A DNA stretch of 30,856 nucleotides from Cloacimonetes bacterium SCGC AAA252-N17 (GCA_000404785.1 ASNI01000030.1:1-30856), one strand, 5' to 3'. Positions 16,501 through 25,821 are shown, numbered from the stretch's first letter. Notes: a model not told the origin generated them from the sequence alone. Numbers and translations are program-made.

Positions 16501-17676
16501 CTATTTAATATTTCTATTCAATTTTTGAATAAATTCCTTATCCGGATTCGCGCGTTTCCCGCTGCTAAAACTGATTGCATTCACAGGACAACTCTCAATA
16601 CAGGTTGCACATGAAAAGCAATCGGGAATTGTCTTTTTCTTTTTAATAATTGCTTCCATGACAGTTGAAGGACATTTCTTCACACAAGTTCCGCACGCTA
16701 TACACTTGTCATAATCAACTTTAATGTGAGTAAGACTGATCTTTTCAGCAATCCAACCGATAAATCCGAAGGGACAGAAGAAATGACACCATGGACGATA
16801 CAGTATTAGTGATAAACTGAACACGATCGCTGCGAAAATAATGCCTATAATACCGAGTGCTGACGGTTTGAATATTTTAAAAAGGTCGACTGGTTCGATG
16901 ATATCAAAAGCCCAGATCAGAGCAATTGCAGCAAAGATAATGAAGAATATAATCCTGATCGTATTGGTTATTATGAATGGAATTTTGATCTGCGCAACTA
17001 CCGGCTTTCCATCCTTACCTTTATTGATCCTGAAGATGAGATCCTGCAATGTGCCAAGCTGGCAGCCCCACGAGCAAATAAATTTGTTAGCGAGAATGAC
17101 CATCAGCAGCATTGCGAACAGTGCGATGATACGTGGCGGGAATATGACATGAAATGAACCAAAGAGTGCAAAATTATCTTTTATTGTTCCCATTGGTGAG
17201 GGATCAGCGCCCAAAATTATCCCAAAAACAAGTACAGCTATGAAGTAGAGCCACTTCCTGTTTGCGGTCTTGATCTTCTTCTTTCTCATCAAGACATATA
17301 TGATTATCAGAAAAGCAAACCAAAAAGCAAACTTAAGGGCAATCTTTATCCAATTTTTAGAAGCATCTTCTGCCTGCAACGCTATAAATTTATTTATCCT
17401 GATCCTCGCTTCTTCATGCGTGAGTGAAAATTCTGAGAATTGCTTTTTCAAGTCTTCTTTTGTCTGAATATCAAATGCTTTCTTAAGCACAATATTCTCA
17501 ATATCATTCGCTTTCCTGATTTCAGAAATAGTCATATTCTCATTGATGATGATTTCAACTGGCTTATCTATCTTCTCAGACTTTCCTGACCACAGTCGCA
17601 CAGAAATAATTGAACCAACCACAACAATAAGCATGATCAGAAAAAATCGCAAACCTAACTTTATTTTATCTTTCAT
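16501..17676 (-). CDS. NapH/NosR-C-like polyferredoxin membrane protein
   Basis: A 391-residue inner-membrane protein with one N-terminal helix, a charged extracytoplasmic stretch (around residues 30-105) and about five further helices. Two membrane-associated CxxxC motifs typical of the NapH family are present (ICSWGCQLGTLQD and HFFCPFGFIG). They are followed by two cytoplasmic-type [4Fe-4S] sites, CIACGTCVKKCP and CFSCATCIESCP. Such proteins move electrons through the membrane to an extracytoplasmic acceptor, often an FMN-binding protein; a candidate of that kind is encoded at 29298, but not in the same operon. AGGAGA precedes the ATG. It is the last gene of the nfo transcript, 22 bp after the hydrolase gene. 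Confidence 0.87.
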   Translation of the reverse strand: MKDKIKLGLRFFLIMLIVVVGSIISVRLWSGKSEKIDKPVEIIINENMTISEIRKANDIENIVLKKAFDIQTKEDLKKQFSEFSLTHEEARIRINKFIALQAEDASKNWIKIALKFAFWFAFLIIIYVLMRKKKIKTANRKWLYFIAVLVFGIILGADPSPMGTIKDNFALFGSFHVIFPPRIIALFAMLLMVILANKFICSWGCQLGTLQDLIFRINKGKDGKPVVAQIKIPFIITNTIRIIFFIIFAAIALIWAFDIIEPVDLFKIFKPSALGIIGIIFAAIVFSLSLILYRPWCHFFCPFGFIGWIAEKISLTHIKVDYDKCIACGTCVKKCPSTVMEAIIKKKKTIPDCFSCATCIESCPVNAISFSSGKRANPDKEFIQKLNRNIK

Positions 17677-17698
17677 ATAATCTCTCCTGAGATTTGTC

Positions 17699-18706
17699 TC
17701 ATTCTACATATTTTTTATAAAAATCTACAGTTCGCTGCATTGCTTCTTCGAAATGGGGCTCTCCTATATTATGATCCGATGAATTATAGATAAAGAGTTC
17801 AACGGGTTGCTCCGCATTTTCCATGTAGTGAGCTAAAGCAATAGAAAGCTCTACCGGAACAGAGGGATCATATCTCGCATGATGCAACTGAACCGGACCA
17901 CTTATCTCATGAATATGAGCAATGGGGGAAATCGCTTTCCAGAACTCATTCTCTAATGAGAATTCTCCATACTTATCTTCCAACTCTTTCATCTTTTGGA
18001 TGATATATCCGCCTTTTCTGACCCATGGCGTTTTATCCTGATACGTATAAAACATGTCTTTATACGTTCCGACCACACCACCCCATATAACTCCTGCTTT
18101 AATCCGTTTATCGATAACCATTGCCTGCTGTGTAAGGGTACCTCCCATCGAGTGCCCCCACATGAAAATATTTGTCGTATCTACGTATTCAAGCTTTTCA
18201 ACAGAACTCAGAGCATTCAATACATCTGTGAGATAATCATTCGTAAAATAGGGAGGAGACGGGATTCCTTCTGATTTGCCGTTTCCCCGATAATCCGGCA
18301 TGCACACCACGAATCCGTTCTTCGCAAAAAAATCAATATATCTGACATATTTTTTTGTGTTATCATAACCGGTCGGGGAAATGTACCCATGATTAAGAAT
18401 TACAACCGGAAACATCTGCACTGAGTCGGCTCGTGCTGGAACTGCGAGTGCAGCATAGAGTGTATTGCCATCTGAATTGTAAGAGATGATATATTTTGCA
18501 TAGGATTCACTTTTTAAGACCGTGTCAACAATCTCGATCCTGCTTCCGGGGAAATCCTTCGATCGCAGATATTCAATCGAAAGTGGATGCTCAACTTCAC
18601 GCTTCTCTGCAACAATTTCATCCGAATGAACCTCTTTATGCCCTTGATCTTTCATGCATCCGAATAGTAACAGAAGGCATATCAGAAAGAATAGACATTT
18701 ATTCAT
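17699..18706 (-). CDS. Alpha/beta-hydrolase lipoprotein (S9 peptidase/esterase-like)
   Basis: A 335-residue lipoprotein from the chosen ATG at 18706, which opens on MNKCLFFLICLLLLFGC with Cys17 as lipid anchor; an ATG five codons earlier is possible. The alpha/beta-hydrolase fold is clear: VVILNHGYISP (oxyanion loop), MPDYRGNGKSEG, nucleophile elbow GHSMGG, acid residue in HARYDPSVPVE and catalytic His in YNSSDHNIGEPHF. It resembles dipeptidyl-peptidase or acyl-aminoacyl-peptidase C-terminal domains, so a cell-envelope peptidase or esterase is likely. The substrate is unknown. No good ribosome site is seen. It lies between the saccharopine-reductase-like and NapH-like genes on one strand. Confidence 0.87.
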   Translation of the reverse strand: MNKCLFFLICLLLLFGCMKDQGHKEVHSDEIVAEKREVEHPLSIEYLRSKDFPGSRIEIVDTVLKSESYAKYIISYNSDGNTLYAALAVPARADSVQMFPVVILNHGYISPTGYDNTKKYVRYIDFFAKNGFVVCMPDYRGNGKSEGIPSPPYFTNDYLTDVLNALSSVEKLEYVDTTNIFMWGHSMGGTLTQQAMVIDKRIKAGVIWGGVVGTYKDMFYTYQDKTPWVRKGGYIIQKMKELEDKYGEFSLENEFWKAISPIAHIHEISGPVQLHHARYDPSVPVELSIALAHYMENAEQPVELFIYNSSDHNIGEPHFEEAMQRTVDFYKKYVE

Positions 18707-18757
18707 AGGATTAAAGCACACATTCGATCATAATGAAAAAGGTATAAGCAGAGAAAC

Positions 18758-19906
18758 TCATGCATCCTCTTTAATGGTCTTTTCATGAAGCTCAATGTGT
18801 CTCTTTGCAAGCTGTTCGAGGACATATGTATAGCACTCCTCGCTATGCCCAATATATTCCGGAGGACAGATGCCATTTTGACTAAACTTTCCTGACATAA
18901 GTAATCTTGCAACTGCTGTGCAGGTATAGCCGGTCGTTCTCGCCATGGATGAAGTGCCTGTTTTTTTATCATAAGAATCAAGCAGATCATAGATAAATGA
19001 ATAATTCGAATCGTATTTTTTACCATCTATGATGACTCTCAAAAACGTAATATCCTCTTCTCCTTCATCAAATTGCCAGTTCTTGAAAAGCAGTTTGGAA
19101 GTCAGCTCGATCGGCTTGATCTTTTTCCCGTTCACATCTATTTCTTTATAACTTAGAAAATCGTTGTCTCGTAGCATTTTCATGATCTGGGCATGTCCGG
19201 GATACCTCAAGGTTTTTTCCTTCATAAAGGGAACATGAACAGTTTTTAGCAAAGTGCGAAGTCCATCTGTGTTGAATGCTTCGAGGGTACCGACATCCGG
19301 TACGTCAATAAGCTCTATATCGGAAAGTGCCGGTTTGATTATCTCATTGTCGAATTCGATAAACCGCGCAGGTCTGATGTATTCTTCCAAAACATCTATC
19401 GGGGAAAAACCTGCTTTGTACTGAAAAGGCATTCTGCGAACTTTTGGCAAACCACCTATAAAACATTCATATCTTGTAATATCATCCATTCGGGCATTCT
19501 GATAGCCCAGTATGATATTACACAGACCGGGAGCTACTCCGCAGTCTATTACCGCTGTAACATTATGCTCTTTGGCGAGTTCATCAAGTTGAAAAGGATC
19601 TTCCGGAAAAAATGCAATATCAACGACTTCTGTACCTGTCTTAATTATCTTAAGCAGTGTTTCAAAACCCATAAAACCCGGTACTGCTGAGATCGTCAGT
19701 TGGACATCTTTCAGCAATCTCGAAAAATCTTTTTCCTTTGCAAGATCAAGATGATGCGTTTTAATATTTCCAATTCCATTGAATTGCGTGAGCTTTCCTG
19801 CATCATTATCATAAACAATTATTTCGTATTTTTTGTCTTTTGCCAGATCTTTCACTATCGCATGACCTACAAGTCCGGCCCCTAAAACTGCAATTTTTTT
19901 ATTCAT
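18758..19906 (-). CDS. Saccharopine dehydrogenase family protein (lysine 6-dehydrogenase-like)
   Basis: A 382-residue cytoplasmic NAD(P)-dependent enzyme. I start at 19906 because AAGGAGG lies just before it and the Rossmann motif AVLGAGLVGHAI follows at once. DCGVAPGLCNIILGY, GTLEAFNTDGLRTLL, RYPGHAQIMKML and SSMARTTGYTCTAVARLL form the pattern shared by bacterial saccharopine reductases and lysine 6-dehydrogenases; the single-domain length fits both. The choice of substrate (saccharopine, lysine or a related polyamine precursor) cannot be fixed from sequence. With FTCD nearby it fits a cell degrading amino acids. It starts 13 bp after nfo. Confidence 0.85.
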   Translation of the reverse strand: MNKKIAVLGAGLVGHAIVKDLAKDKKYEIIVYDNDAGKLTQFNGIGNIKTHHLDLAKEKDFSRLLKDVQLTISAVPGFMGFETLLKIIKTGTEVVDIAFFPEDPFQLDELAKEHNVTAVIDCGVAPGLCNIILGYQNARMDDITRYECFIGGLPKVRRMPFQYKAGFSPIDVLEEYIRPARFIEFDNEIIKPALSDIELIDVPDVGTLEAFNTDGLRTLLKTVHVPFMKEKTLRYPGHAQIMKMLRDNDFLSYKEIDVNGKKIKPIELTSKLLFKNWQFDEGEEDITFLRVIIDGKKYDSNYSFIYDLLDSYDKKTGTSSMARTTGYTCTAVARLLMSGKFSQNGICPPEYIGHSEECYTYVLEQLAKRHIELHEKTIKEDA

Positions 19907-19919
19907 TGAACCTCCTTCT

Positions 19920-20762
19920 CTATTCAATAAGGTCATAGAGAAGTTTTATTTCGTTTTTCCAGTTTTCCCTATCCGGCGTTTCCAGAATGAGAGGTATATT
20001 ATCGAATCTTTCATCATTCATAATATAACTGAATCCGCCAATGCCGATGAAACCTTTGCCGATAGGTGCATGCCTGTCTATTCTGCTTCCGCACTCTTTC
20101 TTTGAATCGTTTAGATGAACACCTTTGAGATACTGAATACCAATTTCTTTCTCGAACAGGTTAATAGTTTCTTCATATTTTTTTTTCGTGCTGATATCAT
20201 ATCCTGCTGCGAATATATGACAGGTATCAATGCACACGCCGATCCTGGATTTATTTTGTACTTTTTCAATAATATGTGCAAGTTCTTTGAAAGAAGCTCC
20301 AACGCTCGATCCCATTCCTGCTGTTGTTTCCAGTACAAGAGTCAGATTGTGGGTTTTCTCAATTGTTAAATTTAGAGACTCTGCGATGATGTCAATACAA
20401 TTTTCACTGGTGATCCTATTCAGTGTACTGCCGGGATGAAAGTTCAGGTAGTCCAATCCCAATAATTCACATCGTTCTACTTCATCAAGAAATGCAATAC
20501 GGGATTTTTCAAGAGCATCTTTTTCAGGATGACCAAGATTTATCAGGTAGCTGTCATGAGGAAGAATATGCTTCGATAAAAATCCTAAATTTTCACAATT
20601 TTTCTTGAAAGCTGAAATATCCTTATCTTCGAGCGATTTTGCGTGCCATTGCCTTTGATTCTTTGTGAACATGGCAAAGGCATTTGCTCCAATTTCATGA
20701 GCATTGAGCGGAGCGTTCTGCACTCCTCCGCTTATGCTGACATGGACTCCAATATATTTCAT
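19920..20762 (-). CDS. nfo: Deoxyribonuclease IV (AP endonuclease)
   Basis: A 280-residue repair enzyme that cuts DNA at abasic sites using three zinc ions. Landmarks: GVHVSISGGVQNA at the start, NFHPGS, LVLETTAGMGSSVG, GVCIDTCHIFAAGYD, HLNDSKKECGSRIDRHAPIG and PLILETPD, all with their metal ligands. I chose the ATG at 20762, which gives the normal MKYIGVHVS beginning; an ATG six codons earlier lies within a hairpin. No ribosome site precedes 20762: the bases just before it are the T tract of an intrinsic terminator. It is the first gene of a four-gene minus-strand cluster. Confidence 0.95.
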   Translation of the reverse strand: MKYIGVHVSISGGVQNAPLNAHEIGANAFAMFTKNQRQWHAKSLEDKDISAFKKNCENLGFLSKHILPHDSYLINLGHPEKDALEKSRIAFLDEVERCELLGLDYLNFHPGSTLNRITSENCIDIIAESLNLTIEKTHNLTLVLETTAGMGSSVGASFKELAHIIEKVQNKSRIGVCIDTCHIFAAGYDISTKKKYEETINLFEKEIGIQYLKGVHLNDSKKECGSRIDRHAPIGKGFIGIGGFSYIMNDERFDNIPLILETPDRENWKNEIKLLYDLIE

Positions 20763-20802
20763 AAATAAAAAGATGCACACAAATCATTCATTCATGTGCA
20801 TC
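20763..20802 (-). terminator. Intrinsic terminator abutting the nfo start
   Basis: On the minus strand GATGCACA (20795-20802) pairs with TGTGCATC (20772-20779) and is followed directly by TTTTTATTT. It ends the FTCD transcript and stops at the base before the nfo ATG. Confidence 0.8.
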
Positions 20803-20822
20803 AAAACTTTTCATGTTATAGC

Positions 20823-22514
20823 TTATAATTTTTCTAAAACGTTTTTTTCAGCTTTTTCAGCGAGTTCTATCGATTGTTTAAGGATATTTTCTGCCTGTTC
20901 AAGAATATTCTTTTTGAATTCTTCGTCTTTCACTCCGGGTAGATTGATACGCACATTAAGATACGCACCTTTCACACCGGTTAGTGCTATAATCGCAGAA
21001 ACTCCAGCATCGGAGACGGCATTTTGATTTCCGTATTTCGCCGCAGTATCAGCCAATACAATGACTTCCCAGCACAGCTTCATTGTATGCAATGGAACCA
21101 GAGTAGCATTTTTTATTGCCTTCTGGACTGCTTCTGATCTTACTTTCTTTTCGTTATCAGTCTTTTTGGGAAGCTTCAACGCAGCCATGTAATTATTAAA
21201 CGCTTCCGTATCTTTATCGATCGCTTCAATAAGCTGTTTTTTCATCTGCTGCGCTTCCCACGCCATGGTGAGCATCCGGGCTTCATTCTCTTTGTATTCA
21301 ATTCTCTCTTCAGAAGTTTTGAAATTGTATTTTCCAGTTGTGAGATTACCGACCATCGAAGCCAAACCTGCTGCCAGACTTCCGCATAATGCGGCAACGC
21401 TTCCTCCGCCTGGTGCGGGAGAATCAGATGCAAGTTCATCAACAAAGTCTTTAACTGTAAGATTAACAAGGAGGTTATGTTTTGCGATTTTGTACTCAAT
21501 TATCTTTTCATCCGGATCGAACTTGGAGATGTCATTCAGTCCAAGAGAAACGATCGCAGTATGAACGAGTTCTTTATCAGAAACCGCATAAGATGAACCC
21601 TGCTTCTCCAGAAAATACCTGCCTGCATTCAACATCGCTTCAAGAGGGATCAAGCCAACAAGTTCGCTGCCTGTCACGACCAAACCCTTTTCAAGTGCGA
21701 TCTCTCTTACTTTATCAAACACAAGATGTGGTGGTGCGATTTTGTAATTCGTCAGATTTATCGATATCTGCGCCTGTCCATATTCGGGAATATACCAGCC
21801 AATCGCCTTCACATTATCAAAAATTCCGGGAATAACAACTAGATTTCCTTCATCATTCGTCACCGGTTGATAATTCTCATCACGCATTCGTCGACCCTTT
21901 TCGCGTATCGTCAGAGCGATCTCTTTTGCTTTCCGTTTATCTCGTGTGTTCAGATCAATGTTGTAAGCAATAAGGAATTCACGCGCACCGGTAACCAGAG
22001 CACCTGCTTTTTCATGGATTTTGGCAGGACCAAAATCGGGTTGCCAGTGCGGATCCTCCAACTTCTTTGCAAGACCTTCAAACTCTCCCTGACGAATGTT
22101 TGCAAGATTCTCTCGTTCAGGTGTACTTGCAGAATGCTCATAAAGATATACAGGTATTTTTAATTCTTCACCAACTCTTTTACCAAGCGTTTTAGATATC
22201 TCAATACAGTCCTCGGTTGTGACACCAGCTACAGGCACAAAAGGGCAGACATCGGTAGCTCCCATACGCGGATGAGCGCCGGAATGTTGCCGCATATCAA
22301 TTATCTCCGATGCTTTCTTGATGGCTCTAAATGCTGCTTCCTCGACACCTTCCGGAGTTCCGACAAAAGTCACAACTGTTCGATTTGTGTCCTTGCCTGG
22401 GTCAACATCGAGCAGCACTACCCCGTCAACTTCCTCGATCCTGTCAGTAATCTGTTTGATTATCGCTTCATCGCGTCCTTCACTAAAATTCGGAACACAT
22501 TCAACAATTTTCAT
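20823..22514 (-). CDS. ftcD: Bifunctional glutamate formimidoyltransferase / formimidoyl-THF cyclodeaminase
   Basis: A 563-residue fusion. Residues 1 to about 300 are the formimidoyltransferase (MKIVECVPNFSEGRD, DPGKDTNRTVVTFVG, RQHSGAHPRMGATDVCPFVP with the catalytic His region, NIDLNTRD). Residues from about 355 to the end are the cyclodeaminase (VKDFVDELASDSPAPGGGSVAA, DKDTEAFNNYMAALKLP). Together they move the formimino group of formiminoglutamate from histidine breakdown to tetrahydrofolate, then release ammonia to give methenyl-THF. The fusion is also the animal arrangement and occurs in fermentative bacteria. AGGAGC precedes the ATG. No other hut genes are in the window. Confidence 0.95.
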   Translation of the reverse strand: MKIVECVPNFSEGRDEAIIKQITDRIEEVDGVVLLDVDPGKDTNRTVVTFVGTPEGVEEAAFRAIKKASEIIDMRQHSGAHPRMGATDVCPFVPVAGVTTEDCIEISKTLGKRVGEELKIPVYLYEHSASTPERENLANIRQGEFEGLAKKLEDPHWQPDFGPAKIHEKAGALVTGAREFLIAYNIDLNTRDKRKAKEIALTIREKGRRMRDENYQPVTNDEGNLVVIPGIFDNVKAIGWYIPEYGQAQISINLTNYKIAPPHLVFDKVREIALEKGLVVTGSELVGLIPLEAMLNAGRYFLEKQGSSYAVSDKELVHTAIVSLGLNDISKFDPDEKIIEYKIAKHNLLVNLTVKDFVDELASDSPAPGGGSVAALCGSLAAGLASMVGNLTTGKYNFKTSEERIEYKENEARMLTMAWEAQQMKKQLIEAIDKDTEAFNNYMAALKLPKKTDNEKKVRSEAVQKAIKNATLVPLHTMKLCWEVIVLADTAAKYGNQNAVSDAGVSAIIALTGVKGAYLNVRINLPGVKDEEFKKNILEQAENILKQSIELAEKAEKNVLEKL

Positions 22515-22682
22515 ACTTTATAAGCTCCTTATTTTATCCCACACGCTGACCCAGTTAAAAATCCTGCGAATTTCACGGGTTAAAAAGCATGTGGTTAATA
22601 TTAATATTCTCGATAAAAAAAATCATTATATCTTCTCTGTATTCTCTGTGGTGAAAATATTTTACTAAACGATTCTCTATGA

Positions 22683-23258
22683 TCATTTTTTATCACTCGA
22701 TCCGGGTTTTGTGATGGGAATGTTTTCTTTGCACAAAGGGCACTCATCTGGTTCATACGCTGTGATCTTCAATGTCAATAAAGGAAAAACCGGCACCCCA
22801 AAATCGATAGTTCCACCGCTTCTGTCAACGACGAGTCCTACTCCGACAATATCTGCTTTCTGCTCTTTTATGCAATTGATCACCTCAAAAACACTTCCGC
22901 CGGTAGTTGTCACGTCTTCGATTATGAGTACTTTTTCATGCGGCTGCAGATCGAACCCGCTGCGTATTGACATTTTATCATCTTTTCTTTGAGTGAATAC
23001 GAACCGTTTGCCCATTTGTTTGGCAACTTCATAGCCGAGCACTATCGCTCCAAGTGCGGGACTTACCACGACATCAAAATCAAGATGGGCACATTTCCTA
23101 GCAAAAGCTTTACCGATCTTTACTACATCTTCGGGTTGCTGGATGAGTTTTATCTTTTCGATATAATATTTACTATGCTTGCCAGATGTCAGCTTGAAAT
23201 GTCCTTCAAGAAATGCACCTGATTCAACTAATATTTTCTCAATTTCTTTTCTGCTCAT
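22683..23258 (-). CDS. pyrE: Orotate phosphoribosyltransferase
   Basis: A 191-residue enzyme joining orotate to PRPP in pyrimidine synthesis. The N-terminal ESGAFLEGHFKLTSGKHS-like segment (GAFLEGHFKLTSGKHSKYY) and the PRPP motif VLIIEDVTTTGGSV (residues 110-124) are intact, as is DVVVSPALGAIVLGYEVA. The C-terminus carries a CPLCKENIPI tail seen in the compact PyrE branch. It lies divergent from tRNA-Leu and 168 bp before ftcD on the same strand; that gap holds only the ftcD leader and an AT-rich stretch. Confidence 0.95.
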   Translation of the reverse strand: MSRKEIEKILVESGAFLEGHFKLTSGKHSKYYIEKIKLIQQPEDVVKIGKAFARKCAHLDFDVVVSPALGAIVLGYEVAKQMGKRFVFTQRKDDKMSIRSGFDLQPHEKVLIIEDVTTTGGSVFEVINCIKEQKADIVGVGLVVDRSGGTIDFGVPVFPLLTLKITAYEPDECPLCKENIPITKPGSSDKK

Positions 23259-23350
23259 GCGTAATCTCTCTTCATCAATCTTTTCTTCATTATTTTCGTA
23301 ACGTGATTTTCTTGACGCTCAAACGTGAGTATCTGAATTTTCTCACTCGT

Positions 23351-23438
23351 GCTGAAGTGGCGGAAATGGTAGACGCGCTAGGTTCAGGACCTAGTGTCCA
23401 TTATGGATGTAGGGGTTCGAGTCCCCTCTTCAGCACCA
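23351..23438 (+). tRNA. tRNA-Leu (anticodon CAG)
   Basis: Acceptor arms GCTGAAG (23351-23357) and CTTCAGC (23428-23434) pair fully, followed by discriminator A and an encoded CCA. The anticodon stem CTAGG/CCTAG encloses TTCAGGA, giving CAG. A long variable arm (GTGTCCATTATGGATGT region) and the T arm AGGGG-TTCGAGT-CCCCT are as expected for a class II leucine tRNA. It ends about 55 bp before tyrS and may be co-transcribed with it. Confidence 0.97.
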
Positions 23439-23493
23439 ATAATTTATGTTTCAGCTCTTAAAGCGAGCGTATCTGTTGTCAAGAATAAACCTT

Positions 23494-24726
23494 ATGAATT
23501 CAAATCATTTATCGGGAGAAATTTTGGATATACAAAAGCAAATGGAAATCATTAAGCGGGGAGTAGAAGAGATCATTCCCGAAGAAGAACTCGTTGAAAA
23601 ATTAAAGAAATCACAGGAAACAAATATTACCCTTAGAATAAAATACGGCATCGACCCTACTGCTGCTGACGTGCATATAGGACATATGGTTCCTATCCGC
23701 ATTATGCGGAGATTTCAGGATCTGGGGCATATCGGCGTAATCGTTATCGGAGACTATACGGCACAGATCGGCGACCCGACAGGAAAATATGAGTCAAGAC
23801 CTCATCTTTCTTCAGAAGAAGTGAAACGCAACTCCGAAAGATATATGGATCAGCTCTATTACGTACTTGATAAAAATAAGACAGAAGTGCGCTTTCAAAG
23901 CGAGTGGTTCGGTCCAATGCAGCTTTCTGAATTCATATCCATACTAGGAAAATTCACACTTGCACAGGTCATGGCGCACGATACTTTCCGCAGACGCTAT
24001 GAAGAGGGACTTCCTTTTGGTTTGCATGAGATGATGTATCCGATTTTGCAAGCGTACGATTCCGTAGCAATAAAAGCAGATGTCGAGCTTGGCGCAACTG
24101 AACAGAAATTCAATATTCTTGCAGGAAGAGATATGCAGCGATATTTCAATATGCCCGAACAGGTTGCTGTGCTTATGCCTATTCTTATCGGCACGGACGG
24201 TGTCGAGAAAATGAGCAAAAGTCTGGATAATTACATCGCAATTTTTGACACGCCCAAAGATAAATATGGCAAGATCATGTCCATTCCTGATGAACTGATA
24301 GAAAATTATTTCCTATATGCTGCCTTTGCTTCTCCTCAAGAAATCACCACTATCCAAGATGAACTAAAGAAAGGGATCAATCCCAAGCTTATCAAGCAGA
24401 AGTTAGCTCGAAAAATAGTTGAGCTTTATCATGATAAAAATGCTGCAGCGAAAGCAGAAAATCATTTCAATACTGTTTTTACTCAGAAAGAAATTCCTGA
24501 TGAAATTCCTGAATATAAAGTAAAACCCGAAAAGATTTGGCTTGTTCAACTCCTTAATGATGTAGGACTTGTAAAATCAAATGGAGAAGGCAGAAGAATG
24601 ATAAAGCAGGGAGCTGTTTCCATTGACGGGGAAAAAAATTCAGACATGAATTATGAATTTGTACCGCAAAACGGCATGGTCATAAAAGTTGGCAAACGGC
24701 GTTTTTGTAAGTTGCTCACTGAATAG
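23494..24726 (+). CDS. tyrS: Tyrosyl-tRNA synthetase
   Basis: A 410-residue class I synthetase that charges tRNA-Tyr in the cytoplasm. Signature motifs are DVHIGHMVP (HIGH) and VEKMSKSLDN (KMSKS). The tyrosine pocket appears in IKYGIDPTA and ILQAYDSVAIKADVELGATEQKFN. The C-terminal S4-like RNA-binding domain is GLVKSNGEGRRMIKQGAVSIDGEK. The length and the QMEIIKRGVEEIIPEEEL beginning match the TyrZ-type branch. I chose the ATG at 23494; an in-frame ATG at 23446, only 7 bp after the tRNA, would add 16 residues. Neither has a clear ribosome site. Confidence 0.96.
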   Translation: MNSNHLSGEILDIQKQMEIIKRGVEEIIPEEELVEKLKKSQETNITLRIKYGIDPTAADVHIGHMVPIRIMRRFQDLGHIGVIVIGDYTAQIGDPTGKYESRPHLSSEEVKRNSERYMDQLYYVLDKNKTEVRFQSEWFGPMQLSEFISILGKFTLAQVMAHDTFRRRYEEGLPFGLHEMMYPILQAYDSVAIKADVELGATEQKFNILAGRDMQRYFNMPEQVAVLMPILIGTDGVEKMSKSLDNYIAIFDTPKDKYGKIMSIPDELIENYFLYAAFASPQEITTIQDELKKGINPKLIKQKLARKIVELYHDKNAAAKAENHFNTVFTQKEIPDEIPEYKVKPEKIWLVQLLNDVGLVKSNGEGRRMIKQGAVSIDGEKNSDMNYEFVPQNGMVIKVGKRRFCKLLTE

Positions 24727-24794
24727 AAATTGCTGTATTACTTGACAATATACACATAAATAAAAAGTTTAAATTAAAATTTGTGGAGGTACAC

Positions 24795-25700
24795 ATGAAA
24801 AAGATAGTATCAATTTTTCTAATAATCATGCTCGGTATAATATCTATAGCTCAAAGTGATATTATTGATGACTTAAAACAATTTGGCAAAGAGAATGGTG
24901 AAAAGTATATGAAGCCCTTTGTTACTGCATTTGGCAGCGACCTTAATTCCGGCTGGTTCAGTTGTGCAAAAACGAGTCCTATGAGTTTTGGCTTGACTTT
25001 TAATGCTATGCTAGCAGTTGTTCCCGATGACGATAAAACATTTATAGTTCATAATCCAAATACCAATTTGTATAATGGAGATTATGAAGTAACAGCAACC
25101 GTTTTCGGAAATAACGGTGCGATTTTCGAATCCAAAGATACACAGATTGTCCCTGATTTATCTCTACCTCGCGGTGTCGATGTAGGTATGGTTCCTCTTA
25201 TTGTACCTCAAGCTCATCTTGGTTTACCTGGTGGATTCGAAGTTGAGGTGCGCTATTTTCCGCCTTGCGAAATTAAAGATATGGGCAAAATTTCCTTTGT
25301 GGGTGGCGGTGTGAAATATCAAGTAAGCAAGCTTATCCCCATGCTCTCAACAATAGTCCCTATTTCTATTCAAGGCACCTATCAGCAGTTGAAGCTTGGA
25401 GATGAAGTTACTTTAAACAGCACTTTTGTGAACATCCATGCAAGTAGAGGACTTGTCATTCTTCCTCTAACTATCTACGGTGGAATCGGATACGAGCACA
25501 CAACGCTAAAAGCAAAATATACCTATACGGAACCCTGGGAGGGCGGCACAACACATGATATTGATTTCAACATTACAGGTGATAACGGTTTCCGTGTTAC
25601 TGCCGGCGCTTGTGTAAAAATATTACTCCTCGACGTGATGGTTGATTACTCTGTTGGGAAATATCAAACAGTCCGTGCCGGTGTTGGATTTTCGATTTAA
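24795..25700 (+). CDS. DUF6588-like outer-membrane protein
   Basis: A 301-residue secreted protein. The start at 24795 is set by GGAGGT 6 bases before it and a signal peptide MKKIVSIFLIIMLGIISIAQ. The segment FGSDLNSGWFSCAKTSPMSFGLTF followed by VVPDDDKTFIV and LPGGFEVEVRYFPP is the pattern I associate with DUF6588 barrels of Bacteroidetes-related phyla. It ends in amphipathic strands with a C-terminal VRAGVGFSI. Function is not known for the family. A TTGACA at 24742 lies upstream without a good -10 match; the gene ends at the terminator at 25723. Confidence 0.8.
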   Translation: MKKIVSIFLIIMLGIISIAQSDIIDDLKQFGKENGEKYMKPFVTAFGSDLNSGWFSCAKTSPMSFGLTFNAMLAVVPDDDKTFIVHNPNTNLYNGDYEVTATVFGNNGAIFESKDTQIVPDLSLPRGVDVGMVPLIVPQAHLGLPGGFEVEVRYFPPCEIKDMGKISFVGGGVKYQVSKLIPMLSTIVPISIQGTYQQLKLGDEVTLNSTFVNIHASRGLVILPLTIYGGIGYEHTTLKAKYTYTEPWEGGTTHDIDFNITGDNGFRVTAGACVKILLLDVMVDYSVGKYQTVRAGVGFSI

Positions 25701-25722
25701 AGCAAAAGAATTGATTTTAATT

Positions 25723-25753
25723 AACCCGGAGTTTTATACTTCGGGGTTTTTTT
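25723..25753 (+). terminator. Intrinsic terminator after the DUF6588-like gene
   Basis: AACCCGGAG (25723-25731) pairs with CTTCGGGGTT (25739-25748), allowing one bulged G and a G-T pair, and a run of T follows. It separates the barrel gene from the fur-feoAB unit. Confidence 0.85.
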
Positions 25754-25784
25754 ATTTTACATTTTTCTTGACAACCCTATGTTT

Positions 25785-25813
25785 TTATTGTGATTGTGTC
25801 TCAATCTTATAAA
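25785..25813 (+). promoter_or_regulatory. Promoter and Fur-type operator of fur-feoAB
   Basis: The 7-1-7 palindrome GATTGTGTCTCAATC (25792-25806), extendable to 25789-25809, lies between TTATTG (25785-25790) and TATAAA (25808-25813), which are 17 bp apart. Repressor binding here would block RNA polymerase. The -10 ends only 8 bp before the fur ATG and no ribosome site is seen, so the transcript may be leaderless. A second possible -35, TTGACA, is at 25768. A near-identical palindrome stands before the barrel gene at 28320. Confidence 0.75.
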
Positions 25814-25821
25814 GATTTTTT

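Noticed and set aside
22600..22660. CACAGAG/ACAGAGAA repeat-like stretch before ftcD
   Set aside because: Only two imperfect short units, within a low-complexity AT-rich leader; no supporting structure.
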